Source of the DNA: Yersinia similis
GTDB lineage: Bacteria > Pseudomonadota > Gammaproteobacteria > Enterobacterales > Enterobacteriaceae
DNA: 64,000 nucleotides
Assembly (NCBI RefSeq): GCF_001053095.1
Contig: NZ_CGBP01000019.1
Location: 27,821-91,820 of the forward strand
Reading direction: 5' to 3'
Part shown: in pieces, positions 1-8,603 of the stretch
Layout: the number at the start of each line of letters is the position of its first letter
Position numbering within the stretch: the stretch's first letter is position 1
Translations under genes and position numbers: made by a program
Notes under the pieces: model-generated
Database searches by the model: none
The model's input: the letters and a program-made list of their open reading frames with translations, nothing else
Told to the model about the DNA's origin: nothing

Positions 1-432
1 ACCCGGATTCAATTGCAGGTAATCAACTTCCAGTGTAGGTGCGCCTTGCTCGGCATTTTGTTGCTGTTCACTCCAATTGGAGCGGCGTAAAATAGCGCGG
101 ATACGAGCAACCAGCTCACGGTCATTAAACGGTTTTGCCAGATAATCATCGGCCCCCAATTCCAAGCCAAGCACCCGATCCAACTCACTACCACGGGCAG
201 TCAGCATAATCACCGGGGTCTGATGGTGTTGGCGTAATTCTTTCAAGGTTTCGATACCGTTTTTACGCGGCATCATAATATCAAGCAATAACAAATCGAT
301 AGAGCTATCCAGCTGGCTTAATGCTTGTTCGCCATCATAGGCAACCACAACATTGAAACCCTCCATTTCCAGTAATTCTTTCAACAGAGACGTCAGTTCA
401 CGGTCATCATCAACTAATAGGATTTTATGCAT
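1..432 (-). CDS. cpxR: CpxR, envelope-stress response regulator (partial, N-terminal 144 codons)
   Basis: The reverse strand opens at an ATG (complement of 430-432) with MHKILLVDDDREL and continues in frame to the window edge, so 144 codons are present and the C-terminal part of the DNA-binding domain is cut off. The visible part is an OmpR-family receiver: the acidic DDD cluster near the N terminus, the phospho-acceptor region LLLLDIMMPRKNG, the conserved Thr in MLTARG and the Lys in LAKPF. CpxR is phosphorylated by the sensor kinase CpxA, normally encoded downstream in the same operon, and controls envelope protein-folding genes. It is divergent from cpxP, its classical target. The complete reading frame has no stop inside the window. 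Confidence 0.97.
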   Translation of the reverse strand, partial: MHKILLVDDDRELTSLLKELLEMEGFNVVVAYDGEQALSQLDSSIDLLLLDIMMPRKNGIETLKELRQHHQTPVIMLTARGSELDRVLGLELGADDYLAKPFNDRELVARIRAILRRSNWSEQQQNAEQGAPTLEVDYLQLNPG

Positions 433-487
433 GGTTATTTCTCCTCTCTGACGCAAAATACGTTATCAACTGCCGGTATTCCATGAC

Positions 488-502
488 TTTACTCAGCTTT
501 AC
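488..502 (-). promoter_or_regulatory. CpxR box in the cpxR-cpxP intergenic region
   Basis: On the minus strand this reads GTAAA-N5-GTAAA, an exact match to the consensus CpxR-P binding site. A further TTTAC half-site follows at 519-523. It lies between the divergent cpxR and cpxP starts, where the Cpx system autoregulates and activates cpxP in E. coli. Confidence 0.8.
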
Positions 503-605
503 ATGCCCTGACCCCAGTTTTACATCCACTGACGCTTGTTTGCAGGTAGGCCGATAGAATGCCTCCCATTGAATCACATAGCATATTGAACTCTGGGAGT
601 TAACG

Positions 606-1091
606 ATGCGTAAAGTTATAACATTAGTTATGGCGTCAATGTTCGTTCTTGGTTCTTCAGCCGCCTTTGCTGCCGACAATACTAAGGCCACTGAGGATTA
701 CCACGGTGACGGTAAGATGATGAACAAGAAAGGCGACCGCGGTCACCATAACATGTTTGATGGCATCAACCTCACTGAACAGCAGCGTCAGCAAATGCGT
801 GATTTGATGCGTCAGTCTCACCAAAGTCAGCCGCGCCTTGATCTTGAAGATCGCGAGGCAATGCACAAATTGATTACTGCCGATAAATTCGACGAAGCTG
901 CTGTAAGAGCTCAGGCTGAGAAAATGTCTCAGAACCAGATTGAGCGCCATGTCGAAATGGCCAAAGTTCGTAACCAAATGTATAACTTGCTCACACCAGA
1001 GCAAAAGGAAGCATTGAACAAAAAGCATCAGGAACGTATTGAGAAATTGCAGCAAACACCAGCAGCACAACCTTCTTCTGCCCAGAAGTAA
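606..1091 (+). CDS. cpxP: CpxP, periplasmic Cpx-pathway inhibitor and chaperone adaptor
   Basis: The protein has 161 residues and an N-terminal signal peptide (MRKVITLVMASMFVLGSSAAFA). The mature part has the two LTxxQ-type motifs that define the CpxP/Spy family: NLTEQQ near residue 56 and LLTPEQ near residue 130. They sit in long, charged, helix-forming stretches. CpxP is known to bind the periplasmic domain of CpxA and to deliver misfolded proteins to DegP. The gene is divergent from cpxR with a CpxR box between them, so Cpx induction is expected. Length and motifs are normal for the family; the Gln/Ala-rich tail is the variable part. Confidence 0.95.
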   Translation: MRKVITLVMASMFVLGSSAAFAADNTKATEDYHGDGKMMNKKGDRGHHNMFDGINLTEQQRQQMRDLMRQSHQSQPRLDLEDREAMHKLITADKFDEAAVRAQAEKMSQNQIERHVEMAKVRNQMYNLLTPEQKEALNKKHQERIEKLQQTPAAQPSSAQK

Positions 1092-1142
1092 GTAGTACTA
1101 GTAACACCCTGTTTTCCTTGCCATAGACACCATCCCTGTCTT

Positions 1143-1171
1143 TCGCCCTCCATGATGGAGGGCTTTTTTTA
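1143..1171 (+). terminator. cpxP Rho-independent terminator (first of two copies)
   Basis: The stem GCCCTCC-atga-type hairpin (arms GCCCTCCAT/ATGGAGGGC) is followed by seven T residues, 50 bases after the cpxP stop. A near-identical copy occurs at 2584-2613, just before fieF; see the YPAL entries and findings. Confidence 0.85.
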
Positions 1172-1195
1172 TCAGTAAATTAGAAAATTCTTTTA

Positions 1196-1246
1196 AATCC
1201 TTCCCCCCTTGTAGCCGCCAGAAGCGGCTACAAGGGGGGAAGGATT
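1196..1246. repeat. Perfect 23-bp inverted repeat with 5-base loop
   Basis: The arms 1196-1218 and 1224-1246 are exact reverse complements (AATCCTTC... and ...GAAGGATT) around the loop CAGAA. No T-run follows on either strand, so it is not a plain terminator. It lies at the edge of the 1.4-kb inserted segment, next to the integrase remnant. Confidence 0.9.
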
Positions 1247-1267
1247 ATCAGCGTAGTCAACGTGTAG

Positions 1268-1387
1268 TCAAATTGCTACTCCTCCCCCCAACAGATTTAA
1301 CGTTATTGCATGTTGCAGATAATCAGGTACCAAGTGAGCATAAGCCATGGCCTGTTGTATGCTGGCATGACCTAAAATTTGCTGCAA
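1268..1387 (-). pseudogene. Tyrosine-recombinase (phage-type integrase) C-terminal remnant
   Basis: The reverse strand encodes LQQILGHASIQQAMAYAHL followed by VPDYLQHAITLNLL. This is the typical end of a tyrosine integrase: the LGH..S/A-I-Q box followed by the Tyr-containing YAHL-P segment. Only about 40 residues remain. Upstream, the frame runs into a pentanucleotide repeat that encodes a nonsense LHCIA string, so the gene is clearly broken. It indicates that the region between cpxP and fieF once held an integrating element. The family call rests on motif recognition. Confidence 0.65.
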
Positions 1388-1417
1388 TGCAATGCAATGC
1401 AATGCAATGCAATGCAA
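1383..1417. repeat. Pentanucleotide tandem repeat, (TGCAA)7
   Basis: Seven exact head-to-tail TGCAA units are followed by TGATG. They overlap the broken 5' side of the integrase remnant. An exact short-unit array of this kind is prone to slippage and may vary between strains. Confidence 0.95.
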
Positions 1418-1711
1418 TGATGTGATGTGGTGTTTCTTTCTGCGGCTCCAGTCCTTAGTTATCGCCATAAACTGAATTATTGTGTCTCTGGAGCTACAAA
1501 TGACGACTCTCTATCGTTTGAAAATATCGCTCATTGTACAATTCTGTTAGACAACTGGGTGAAAAACTAAACTAGCATGACTTAACGGAGCGCTAGTGTC
1601 TTTCTTAGAGAGACTTAAATAGCTAAAGTGAATCAATAAAAATCTCACAATTTATATATCAATACGCCCTCTTAAATTACATTTTTTTGCTTACAAACAT
1701 GCCATATAGCA

Positions 1712-1740
1712 TTGCTCTATAGCTGGGCGTTGTGTATAAT
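1712..1740 (+). promoter_or_regulatory. Probable sigma-70 promoter of vapBC
   Basis: TTGCTC (1712-1717) and a consensus TATAAT (1735-1740) are separated by 17 bases. They are followed by an AT-rich imperfect palindrome (TTAATCATAATTAA) that could be the antitoxin operator, and by a strong GAGGAGG ribosome site before vapB. Confidence 0.6.
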
Positions 1741-1771
1741 TTAATCATAATTAATATAGAGGAGGCTCAAC

Positions 1772-2005
1772 ATGTCACAGGGCACCATTTTTACAAACAA
1801 TCGTACTCAAAATGTACGTTTACCGGTGGATATGCGCTTTCCGGAGAATGTTAAATCAGTGACTGTCAGAGCTGTAGGGAATGAGCGTATTTTGTCACCC
1901 GTTGAAAACTCTTGGGATAGTTTTTTCTTCAGTAGTCCGCGTGTTTCAGACGATTTTCTGACAGAACGTGCAGAACAGCATCAATCAGAGCGTGAGTTAT
2001 TTTAA
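1772..2005 (+). CDS. vapB: VapB-type antitoxin
   Basis: This small 77-residue protein begins MSQGTIFTNNRTQNVRLP, the usual AbrB/SpoVT-like swapped-hairpin opening of enterobacterial VapB antitoxins (N-R-T/S-Q-A/N-V-R-L-P). The acidic C-terminal tail would wrap the toxin. Its stop overlaps the vapC start (TAATG), the classic translational coupling of these modules. The predicted role is to neutralise the VapC RNase and, as a complex, repress the shared promoter. It lies in a segment between cpxP and fieF that is foreign to the E. coli arrangement. Confidence 0.88.
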   Translation: MSQGTIFTNNRTQNVRLPVDMRFPENVKSVTVRAVGNERILSPVENSWDSFFFSSPRVSDDFLTERAEQHQSERELF

Positions 2006-2409
2006 TGCATAAGTACATGCTCGATACGAATATCGTTATATATGTCATTAAATGCCGGCCTATAGAAGTGTTAGGCCGGTTTAACGCTAATACTGGCAGA
2101 ATGGTTATTTCTTCCATCACACTTGCTGAGTTGTTGCATGGTGTAGAGAAAAGTACGGCACCTGAACGCAATTTGAATGTTGTAGAGGACTTTATTTCAC
2201 GCCTTACTGTACTGAATTATGACGATAAAGCTGCAATTCACTATGGTTCTATACGTGCAAGTCTGGAGCAAAAAGGGACACCCATTGGTGTTAATGATTT
2301 ACATATCGCAGGTCATGCCAGAAGCACTGGATTAATATTAGTGACGAATAACCGCAAAGAATTTGATCGTGTGCCTGGACTCATTGTCGACAACTGGTTA
2401 GGAGAATAA
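2005..2409 (+). CDS. vapC: VapC-type PIN-domain RNase toxin
   Basis: The 134-residue protein has the PIN-domain acidic residues: MLDTN at the N terminus (Asp6), the Glu in SSITLAELLHG near residue 43, VNDLHIAGHA near residue 99 and the closing TNNRKEFDRVPGL. Enteric VapC toxins of this subgroup cleave initiator tRNA; substrate assignment here is by family only. The gene overlaps vapB by one base. Length is complete, with no frameshift, so the module looks functional. Confidence 0.9.
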   Translation: MHKYMLDTNIVIYVIKCRPIEVLGRFNANTGRMVISSITLAELLHGVEKSTAPERNLNVVEDFISRLTVLNYDDKAAIHYGSIRASLEQKGTPIGVNDLHIAGHARSTGLILVTNNRKEFDRVPGLIVDNWLGE

Positions 2410-2513
2410 TTCGAATTAGAACAAAATTGTAGTAGCTCTTACTTCTGAGTTTTGACACTCACATTTAGGCACTTTGGTGCCGTAAAAGTTGGAGTATTCA
2501 TTTTATTATCCCT

Positions 2514-2584
2514 GGCGCGGACGCTTTACTCCCCTACCTATCCTCACCGTTTCAGATCGAGTCATCGGGGTTTGTCAGCAGTCT
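2514..2584 (-). repeat. YPAL-type palindromic repeat, truncated copy
   Basis: Read on the minus strand it begins AGACTGCTGACAAACCCCGATGA and continues through GGTGAGGATAGG and GAGTAAAG..GTCCGCGCC, matching the left half of the repeats at 14342 and 54822. The other half is missing. It directly abuts the second copy of the cpxP terminator. YPAL elements are miniature insertions known from yersiniae; the name is assigned from memory of that family. Confidence 0.7.
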
Positions 2585-2613
2585 CGCCCATCCATGATGG
2601 AGGACTTTTTTTA
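2584..2613 (+). terminator. Second, slightly decayed copy of the cpxP terminator
   Basis: TCGCCC-a-TCCATGATGGAGGAC plus a T-run repeats the sequence at 1143-1171 with one inserted A and one G-to-A change. The two copies bracket the integrase remnant, vapBC and the YPAL fragment. Confidence 0.75.
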
Positions 2614-2662
2614 TTCCATTTCCGTTATACTGATAGCCCTTAAATATAATTTGGGATGAGTT

Positions 2663-3565
2663 ATGGATCCACAATACGCGCGTTGGGTTAAAGCCGCCGC
2701 GCTCAGTGCTACCGTATTAGCATCAATCTTACTGATCATTAAAATTTTTGCCTGGTGGCATACAGGATCGGTGAGTTTGTTGGCTGCGTTAGTTGACTCT
2801 TTGGTGGATCTGGCTGCCTCTCTGACAAACTTATTTGTTGTACGTTACTCTCTGCAACCTGCTGATGAAGAACATACTTTTGGTCATGGTAAGGCGGAGT
2901 CATTGGCGGCGCTGGCCCAAAGTATGTTTATTTCCGGCTCCGCTTTATTTCTTTTCCTGACCGGTTTTCGGCATTTGGCCTCACCGGAGCCATTGCAAGA
3001 TCCTGGTATAGGTATCGGGGTAACGTTAGTCGCATTGTTCAGTACACTGATATTAGTCACATTTCAGCGTTGGGTAGTACGAAAAACACATAGTCAGGCG
3101 ATTCGTGCCGATATGTTGCACTATCAATCTGACGTCTTGATGAATGGTGCTATTCTTATTGCGTTGGCATTGAGTTGGTATGGTTTTCGTCGGGCGGATG
3201 CACTGTTTGCGTTGGGTATCGGTGTTTATATTCTTTATAGCGCGTTACGTATGGGCTATGAAGCGGTGCAGTCCTTGCTGGACCGTGCGCTGCCTGATGA
3301 TGAGCGGCGGCAGATTATCGATATTGTGACGTCATGGCCGGGTGTGATCGGGGCGCATGACTTACGTACCCGCCGGTCAGGGCCAACACGTTTTATTCAG
3401 CTACACCTAGAGATGGACGATATGATGCCGTTGATGGAAGCGCATGTGTTAGCTGAACAAGTTGAACGCGCTTTACTGTACCGTTTCCCAGGGGCAGATG
3501 TGCTTATTCATCAAGACCCATGTTCTGTTGTACCTAAAGAGCGTCATGCACACTGGGAGTTATAA
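2663..3565 (+). CDS. fieF: FieF, cation-efflux (CDF) pump for Fe(II)/Zn(II)
   Basis: This 300-residue CDF-family inner-membrane antiporter uses the proton gradient to export divalent metals. The transport-site residues are visible: Asp45 and Asp49 in LVDSLVDL, and His153 and Asp157 in HYQSD, exactly the E. coli YiiP/FieF positions. The loop motif [12 protein letters not shown] follows the second membrane segment, and the C-terminal cytoplasmic domain keeps the dimer and metal-binding end (VLIHQDPC). Gene order cpxP-fieF-pfkA is ancestral; here cpxP and fieF are pushed apart by the VapBC insertion. Confidence 0.96.
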   Translation: MDPQYARWVKAAALSATVLASILLIIKIFAWWHTGSVSLLAALVDSLVDLAASLTNLFVVRYSLQPADEEHTFGHGKAESLAALAQSMFISGSALFLFLTGFRHLASPEPLQDPGIGIGVTLVALFSTLILVTFQRWVVRKTHSQAIRADMLHYQSDVLMNGAILIALALSWYGFRRADALFALGIGVYILYSALRMGYEAVQSLLDRALPDDERRQIIDIVTSWPGVIGAHDLRTRRSGPTRFIQLHLEMDDMMPLMEAHVLAEQVERALLYRFPGADVLIHQDPCSVVPKERHAHWEL

Positions 3566-3783
3566 TTGCTTCATCAATAGCCGATATATTGTGGTGACGT
3601 TTATGGTAGGGCAGTGAAAAAATACCGCCAAATGGCATGACTTGAATCAATTCAGCTTGGCGTTTTTGCTATAATATCCGATATTAATCCCATAAAGCTG
3701 ATTTTCTGTACGGTCTCTCCGTGCAAAGATAATCGGTAGATAAAGAATTCTACAAAATCGCATTTACAAGTTCAGAGGTAGTC

Positions 3784-4767
3784 ATGGTTAAGAAAATTGG
3801 TGTCCTAACAAGTGGTGGTGATGCACCCGGTATGAATGCTGCTATTCGTGGGGTTGTTCGTGCCGCTTTGTCAGCAGGGTTAGAAGTTTTCGGTATTGAA
3901 GATGGCTATCTTGGCTTATATGAAAATCGCATGAAGAAGCTGGATCGCTATAGCGTGTCAGATATGATTAACCGTGGAGGTACTTTCCTCGGATCTGCTC
4001 GTTTCCCAGAATTCCGTGATCCAGAAGTGCGTAAAGTTGCCCTCAAGAATATGCATGAGCGTGGTATTGATGGCTTGGTTGTTATCGGTGGTGACGGTTC
4101 TTATGCTGGTGCAGACCTGCTGACGAAAGAAGGGGGTATTCACTGTGTTGGTTTACCGGGCACTATCGATAACGATGTGGCGGGTACTGACTACACCATC
4201 GGCTTTTTCACTGCACTGGAAACGGTGGTTGAAGCTATTGACCGCTTACGTGATACCTCTTCTTCCCACCAACGTATCTCTATCGTGGAAGTGATGGGCC
4301 GCTATTGCGGTGATTTAACGTTGGCAGCCGCGATTGCCGGTGGTTGTGAGTTTATCGCGATCCCTGAAGTTGAATTTAAACGTGATGATCTGGTTGCTGA
4401 GATCAAAGCAGGCATCGCGAAAGGTAAAAAGCACGCGATTGTTGCTATTACTGAAAAGCTGGATGATATCGATTCATTGGCTAAGTACATTGAGAAAGAG
4501 ACGGGCCGTGAAACTCGTGGCACCGTGTTAGGCCATATCCAACGTGGTGGTGCTCCGGTGGCTTATGACCGTATTCTTGCTTCCCGTATGGGGGCCTATG
4601 CTGTCGATCTGCTGTTACAGGACCACGATTACAAAAAAGGTGGTTTCTGCGTCGGTGTACAGAATGAGAAGATGGTGCATGAATTAATCTCTGTGTGTAT
4701 CGCACCAGAGAATAAGAAAAGTAAATTTAAAGAAGATTGGTACGATACGGCGAAGAAACTGTTCTAA
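3784..4767 (+). CDS. pfkA: 6-phosphofructokinase I
   Basis: The 327-residue ATP-dependent enzyme phosphorylates fructose-6-phosphate, the committing step of glycolysis. It has the nucleotide-binding [15 protein letters not shown] at the N terminus, the [11 protein letters not shown] loop, the catalytic [13 protein letters not shown] segment (base Asp in TIDND) and [10 protein letters not shown] for substrate binding. It is seven residues longer than the 320-residue E. coli enzyme at the C terminus. It stands alone, with its own upstream region and a strong terminator. Confidence 0.98.
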   Translation: MVKKIGVLTSGGDAPGMNAAIRGVVRAALSAGLEVFGIEDGYLGLYENRMKKLDRYSVSDMINRGGTFLGSARFPEFRDPEVRKVALKNMHERGIDGLVVIGGDGSYAGADLLTKEGGIHCVGLPGTIDNDVAGTDYTIGFFTALETVVEAIDRLRDTSSSHQRISIVEVMGRYCGDLTLAAAIAGGCEFIAIPEVEFKRDDLVAEIKAGIAKGKKHAIVAITEKLDDIDSLAKYIEKETGRETRGTVLGHIQRGGAPVAYDRILASRMGAYAVDLLLQDHDYKKGGFCVGVQNEKMVHELISVCIAPENKKSKFKEDWYDTAKKLF

Positions 4768-4790
4768 AACGGCAACTCGACCGTTCATCA

Positions 4791-4850
4791 AGCCCTCGAA
4801 ATTGAACTGATCCCAAAAAGTTGGGCAGTTTACATTGCGAGGGCTTTTTA
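4791..4850 (+). terminator. pfkA terminator, long two-part hairpin
   Basis: AGCCCTCG (4791-4798) pairs with CGAGGGCT (4838-4845), which runs into TTTTTA. Inside lies a second stem, CCCAA-aaag-TTGGG, so the whole forms an extended hairpin. Confidence 0.8.
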
Positions 4851-4984
4851 CTTTTAGTCCTCATATATTTCGTATTGATATAATCAAAAATTTTTTATTC
4901 TTTAATAGGATGGAAAGTTTCTGGCACGCTCTGTATCAAGCCAACCAATTAGGTTGATTACAATAATTTTTGAGGGGTGGGTCG

Positions 4985-5974
4985 ATGCGTAAATGGGGTG
5001 TAGGTCTGTCATTACTATTGCTGGCATCAGGTGCCATGGCAAAAGATATTCAATTATTGAATGTGTCTTATGATCCGACGCGAGAATTTTATCAGGAATA
5101 TAACCAGGCATTCAGTAAGTATTGGCAACAGCAAACCGGGGACAAGGTGACAGTACGTCAATCCCATGGCGGCTCTGGCAAGCAGGCGACCTCGGTGATT
5201 AATGGTATTGAAGCTGATGTTGTGACATTAGCACTGGCTTATGATATCGATGCTATTGCTGAGCGAGGTCGAATTGATAAAAACTGGATTAAGCGCCTGC
5301 CAGATAACTCGGCACCTTATACTTCAACGATCGTTTTTCTGGTGCGTAAAGGTAATCCGAAGCAGATCCATGACTGGTCTGATTTAGTAAAACCAGGCAC
5401 GTCTGTTATCACCCCCAATCCTAAAACCTCCGGTGGTGCGCGTTGGAACTATTTGGCGGCCTGGGGGTACGCACTAGAGCATAATAATAACGATCAGGCC
5501 AAGGCGCGGGAGTTCGTGAATGCTCTGTATAAGAATGTGGAAGTATTGGACTCCGGCGCTCGCGGTGCGACCAATACCTTTGTTGAACGTGGAATTGGTG
5601 ATGTGTTGATTGCCTGGGAAAACGAAGCGTTGTTGGCAGTGAATGAAGTGGGTAATGGTCAATTTGATATTGTGACGCCAAGTGTGTCTATTTTGGCGGA
5701 ACCGACGGTATCTGTGGTTGATAAAGTGGTCGATAAACGCAGTACCCGTGATGTTGCCGATGCTTATCTAAAGTACCTGTATTCACCGGAAGGCCAGACT
5801 ATTGCAGCTAAAAATTACTATCGTCCACGTGACCCTGCAGTTGCTGCTAAATTTGCCAATGAATTCCCGCAACTGAAACTGTTTACTATTGATGAGATTT
5901 TTGGTGGTTGGACTCAAGCTCAGAAGATACATTTCGCCACCGGCGGGGTGTTTGATGAGATAAGTAAACGCTAA
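4985..5974 (+). CDS. sbp: Sbp, periplasmic sulfate-binding protein
   Basis: The mature part begins [18 protein letters not shown] after a clear signal peptide ([19 protein letters not shown]). That mature start and the later SHGGSGKQ and [17 protein letters not shown] segments are hallmark sulfate-binding residues of the Sbp/CysP family. It delivers sulfate (and thiosulfate less well) to the CysTWA ABC importer encoded elsewhere. The ATG at 4985 is chosen over an upstream TTG because GAGGGG lies seven bases before it and the signal peptide starts there; this gives 329 residues. It is monocistronic, as in E. coli. Confidence 0.96.
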   Translation: MRKWGVGLSLLLLASGAMAKDIQLLNVSYDPTREFYQEYNQAFSKYWQQQTGDKVTVRQSHGGSGKQATSVINGIEADVVTLALAYDIDAIAERGRIDKNWIKRLPDNSAPYTSTIVFLVRKGNPKQIHDWSDLVKPGTSVITPNPKTSGGARWNYLAAWGYALEHNNNDQAKAREFVNALYKNVEVLDSGARGATNTFVERGIGDVLIAWENEALLAVNEVGNGQFDIVTPSVSILAEPTVSVVDKVVDKRSTRDVADAYLKYLYSPEGQTIAAKNYYRPRDPAVAAKFANEFPQLKLFTIDEIFGGWTQAQKIHFATGGVFDEISKR

Positions 5975-6107
5975 ATTAGCGTTCTGACCGTTGCCGCTAA
6001 TTCTGTGCCCATGCCTGCGAACATCATCCCGGTTGCCTGAGGTTGGATTGGTCAAGCAAGTGGTTGCAGCAAATACTGGGATTACCGGAATTATCTAGGG
6101 TATATAG

Positions 6108-6139
6108 AAAAACCGGCGCTTTTATTTACGCCGGTTTTT
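6108..6139. terminator. Bidirectional terminator between sbp and tpiA
   Basis: AAAACCGGCG and CGCCGGTTTT form a hairpin with A-run on one side and T-run on the other, so it can terminate both the plus-strand sbp and the minus-strand tpiA transcripts. Confidence 0.8.
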
Positions 6140-6171
6140 GTGTTGTACCCAGAATTAGCTTAAAGCGTGGA

Positions 6172-6969
<798 letters not shown>

Positions 6970-7067
6970 TCAATAATAATGACTGCCTGACAGGCAGTTT
7001 ACCTGTCCAACAGTATAGAGATGATTAGTCGTCATGGCTTTGCTTTTCGTCATTAATTGCGGTGGGA

Positions 7068-7703
7068 TTATGCTTCAGATAGCGACAGCTTAATCGGTTC
7101 AACTGCGAAGGTAAGCCCTTTTTCTCCGTTATCTGCCACCACATAGCGGATTGCGCCGATTGGATGGGCATAGAAAGGCGAGCCTTTGCCTGCTGCCAGC
7201 AGCTTTTGCACGTTGGTGAGGCTTTGCTCTACTGACAATGTCGGCTCAAATTGACGCATCAGGGCGGCCATGTAATTGACTGCCAGCAGTTTAGCGGTTT
7301 TCTCTTCATTACCTTTTATCGGTAAATAGGTAATTTGTAAGGTTTTAATCTTACCAGTACCTTTCTCCAGTGCCGTTGAGGCATAAAGGTTCTCATTAAT
7401 TTTACTGGCAGCTCGCGTCAGTGGCGGTGAATCTTCTTTTACCGTGATGGCATGAAATTCGTTGATTGGTAGCGTCGGATTGGCACGATTATAGCTTTCG
7501 CGGAATTTAACCAAGGTCAAATCAAACGTTGGAGCGTTGAAAAGCAGGTAGGGCGCAATTGGCGGAGCCTCTACCGTTGGCTGGTTACTGTCATTGGCAG
7601 GATCGGCATGAGCGTGGTTGATCGTTGTTATAAACATAAATGTTATTAATAACAATGCGAGCAGCAACAATATTATTCGCATTGAAGCGATTTCTTTTCT
7701 CAT
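7068..7703 (-). CDS. yiiQ: YiiQ-like DUF1454 exported protein
   Basis: The protein has 211 residues and begins with a hydrophobic signal segment (MRIILLLLALLLITFMFITT, from Met8) ending at HAHA. The mature region contains FNAPTFDLTLVKFRESYNR and IGAIRYVVADNGEKGLTFAV, which I recognise as the DUF1454 family represented by E. coli YiiQ, next to tpiA there too. Biochemical function is unknown; a periplasmic location is inferred. The start could be Met1 or Met8 (complement of 7682), as neither has a strong ribosome site. Confidence 0.8.
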   Translation of the reverse strand: MRKEIASMRIILLLLALLLITFMFITTINHAHADPANDSNQPTVEAPPIAPYLLFNAPTFDLTLVKFRESYNRANPTLPINEFHAITVKEDSPPLTRAASKINENLYASTALEKGTGKIKTLQITYLPIKGNEEKTAKLLAVNYMAALMRQFEPTLSVEQSLTNVQKLLAAGKGSPFYAHPIGAIRYVVADNGEKGLTFAVEPIKLSLSEA

Positions 7704-7850
7704 GACTTAGGCCGCCGTTAGAAGTGTATAGAGAAGATTAAAGCGGTAATCAGTAGTCATTGTCAAAATTCACCGCAAAAATTATTGGTTAGTTGCGACC
7801 TTGAGTTACACTTTGCCGAAATTATGTTGGGTAAATGGATCTGTTCATCA

Positions 7851-8285
7851 ATGACAATACAGCAGTGGTGTTTCTCATTTAAAGGCCGCATCGGACGGCG
7901 AGATTTTTGGATCTGGATGGGTCTGTGGCTACTGGCAATGTTGATTATTTTTACGTTGGCGGGGAAGGAGTGGTTACCGATTCAGTCAGCCTCGTTTGCG
8001 CTTGTTTTCTTGCTGTGGCCAACGGCTGCCGTCGTCGTCAAGCGGCTGCATGATCGTAATAAAGCAGGTTGGTGGGCATTGTTGGCGGTGCTGGCCTGGA
8101 TGCTGATGGCTGGCAATTGGCAGATGCTGACACCTGTTTGGCAATGGGGGGTTGGGCGATTTATCCCTACTCTTATTTTTGTCATGATGTTTATCGACTG
8201 CGGTGCTTTTCTCGGGACGGAAGGTGAGAACCGTTTCGGCCCGGAAGCCGTACCAGTGAAATTTTTCGCTGATAAAGCGAAGTAA
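7851..8285 (+). CDS. yiiR: DUF805 inner-membrane protein (YiiR-like)
   Basis: The best start is ATG at 7851 (MTIQQWCFSFKGRIGRRDFW), because family members begin there; an open frame with a TTG start extends 22 codons upstream but looks unrelated. The 144-residue product has the DUF805 signature FKGRIGRRDFW, about four hydrophobic membrane segments and the conserved VVKRLHDRNKAGWWAL loop. Function is unknown. It is divergent from yiiQ, as in E. coli. An 18-bp tandem repeat starts nine bases after its stop. Confidence 0.8.
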   Translation: MTIQQWCFSFKGRIGRRDFWIWMGLWLLAMLIIFTLAGKEWLPIQSASFALVFLLWPTAAVVVKRLHDRNKAGWWALLAVLAWMLMAGNWQMLTPVWQWGVGRFIPTLIFVMMFIDCGAFLGTEGENRFGPEAVPVKFFADKAK

Positions 8286-8294
8286 CATTTTTAG

Positions 8295-8363
8295 GTTAAT
8301 AACTAAATTGAAGTTAATAACTAAATTGAAGCTAATAACCCAATTGAGGTTAATGACCAAATA
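8295..8363. repeat. 18-bp tandem repeat, nearly four units
   Basis: Units start at 8295, 8313, 8331 and 8349 (GTTAATAACTAAATTGAA). The first two are identical, the third and fourth diverged. It is noncoding, just behind the DUF805 gene. Confidence 0.9.
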
Positions 8364-8603
8364 GTCGTGGCGTCGTGGCAGAGAGCAGGCAGTGCGTAAT
8401 TGTAAAATAAGCACCCCTATCGGCTTGAACCGCGCTACTGTGGCGCGGGTGCTTTACGCTTCTGCCGCTCCTCACTGCTCGATATTGTGTCATCGAGGGC
8501 CAGGCGTTTGAGCACGCGGTGACGTTTTTTCTGTTTAAAAACAGTTTGTTACTGCAATTTATCGTCCGCTGCTAGTACTACCGCCCACCACCAATACTGT
8601 CTG

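Noticed and set aside
657..1070. 137-codon minus-strand frame across cpxP
   Set aside because: It lies wholly opposite cpxP, which has signal peptide and LTxxQ motifs; the opposite frame has no family resemblance.
1196..1246. Palindrome as a CRISPR repeat or array
   Set aside because: There is a single palindrome with no spaced direct repeats around it. No CRISPR array was seen anywhere in the window.
1383..1417. Pentanucleotide array as a phase-variable switch of a live gene
   Set aside because: The overlapping frame is only an integrase remnant, so slippage would not switch a functional protein.
2452..2643. 63-codon frame before fieF
   Set aside because: It runs through the YPAL fragment and the duplicated terminator, so it is repeat and terminator DNA rather than a gene.
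7986..8414. 142-codon minus-strand frame opposite the DUF805 gene
   Set aside because: It overlaps a recognised gene and its N-terminal part is a translation of the 18-bp tandem repeat (repeated VINLN/VINFN).
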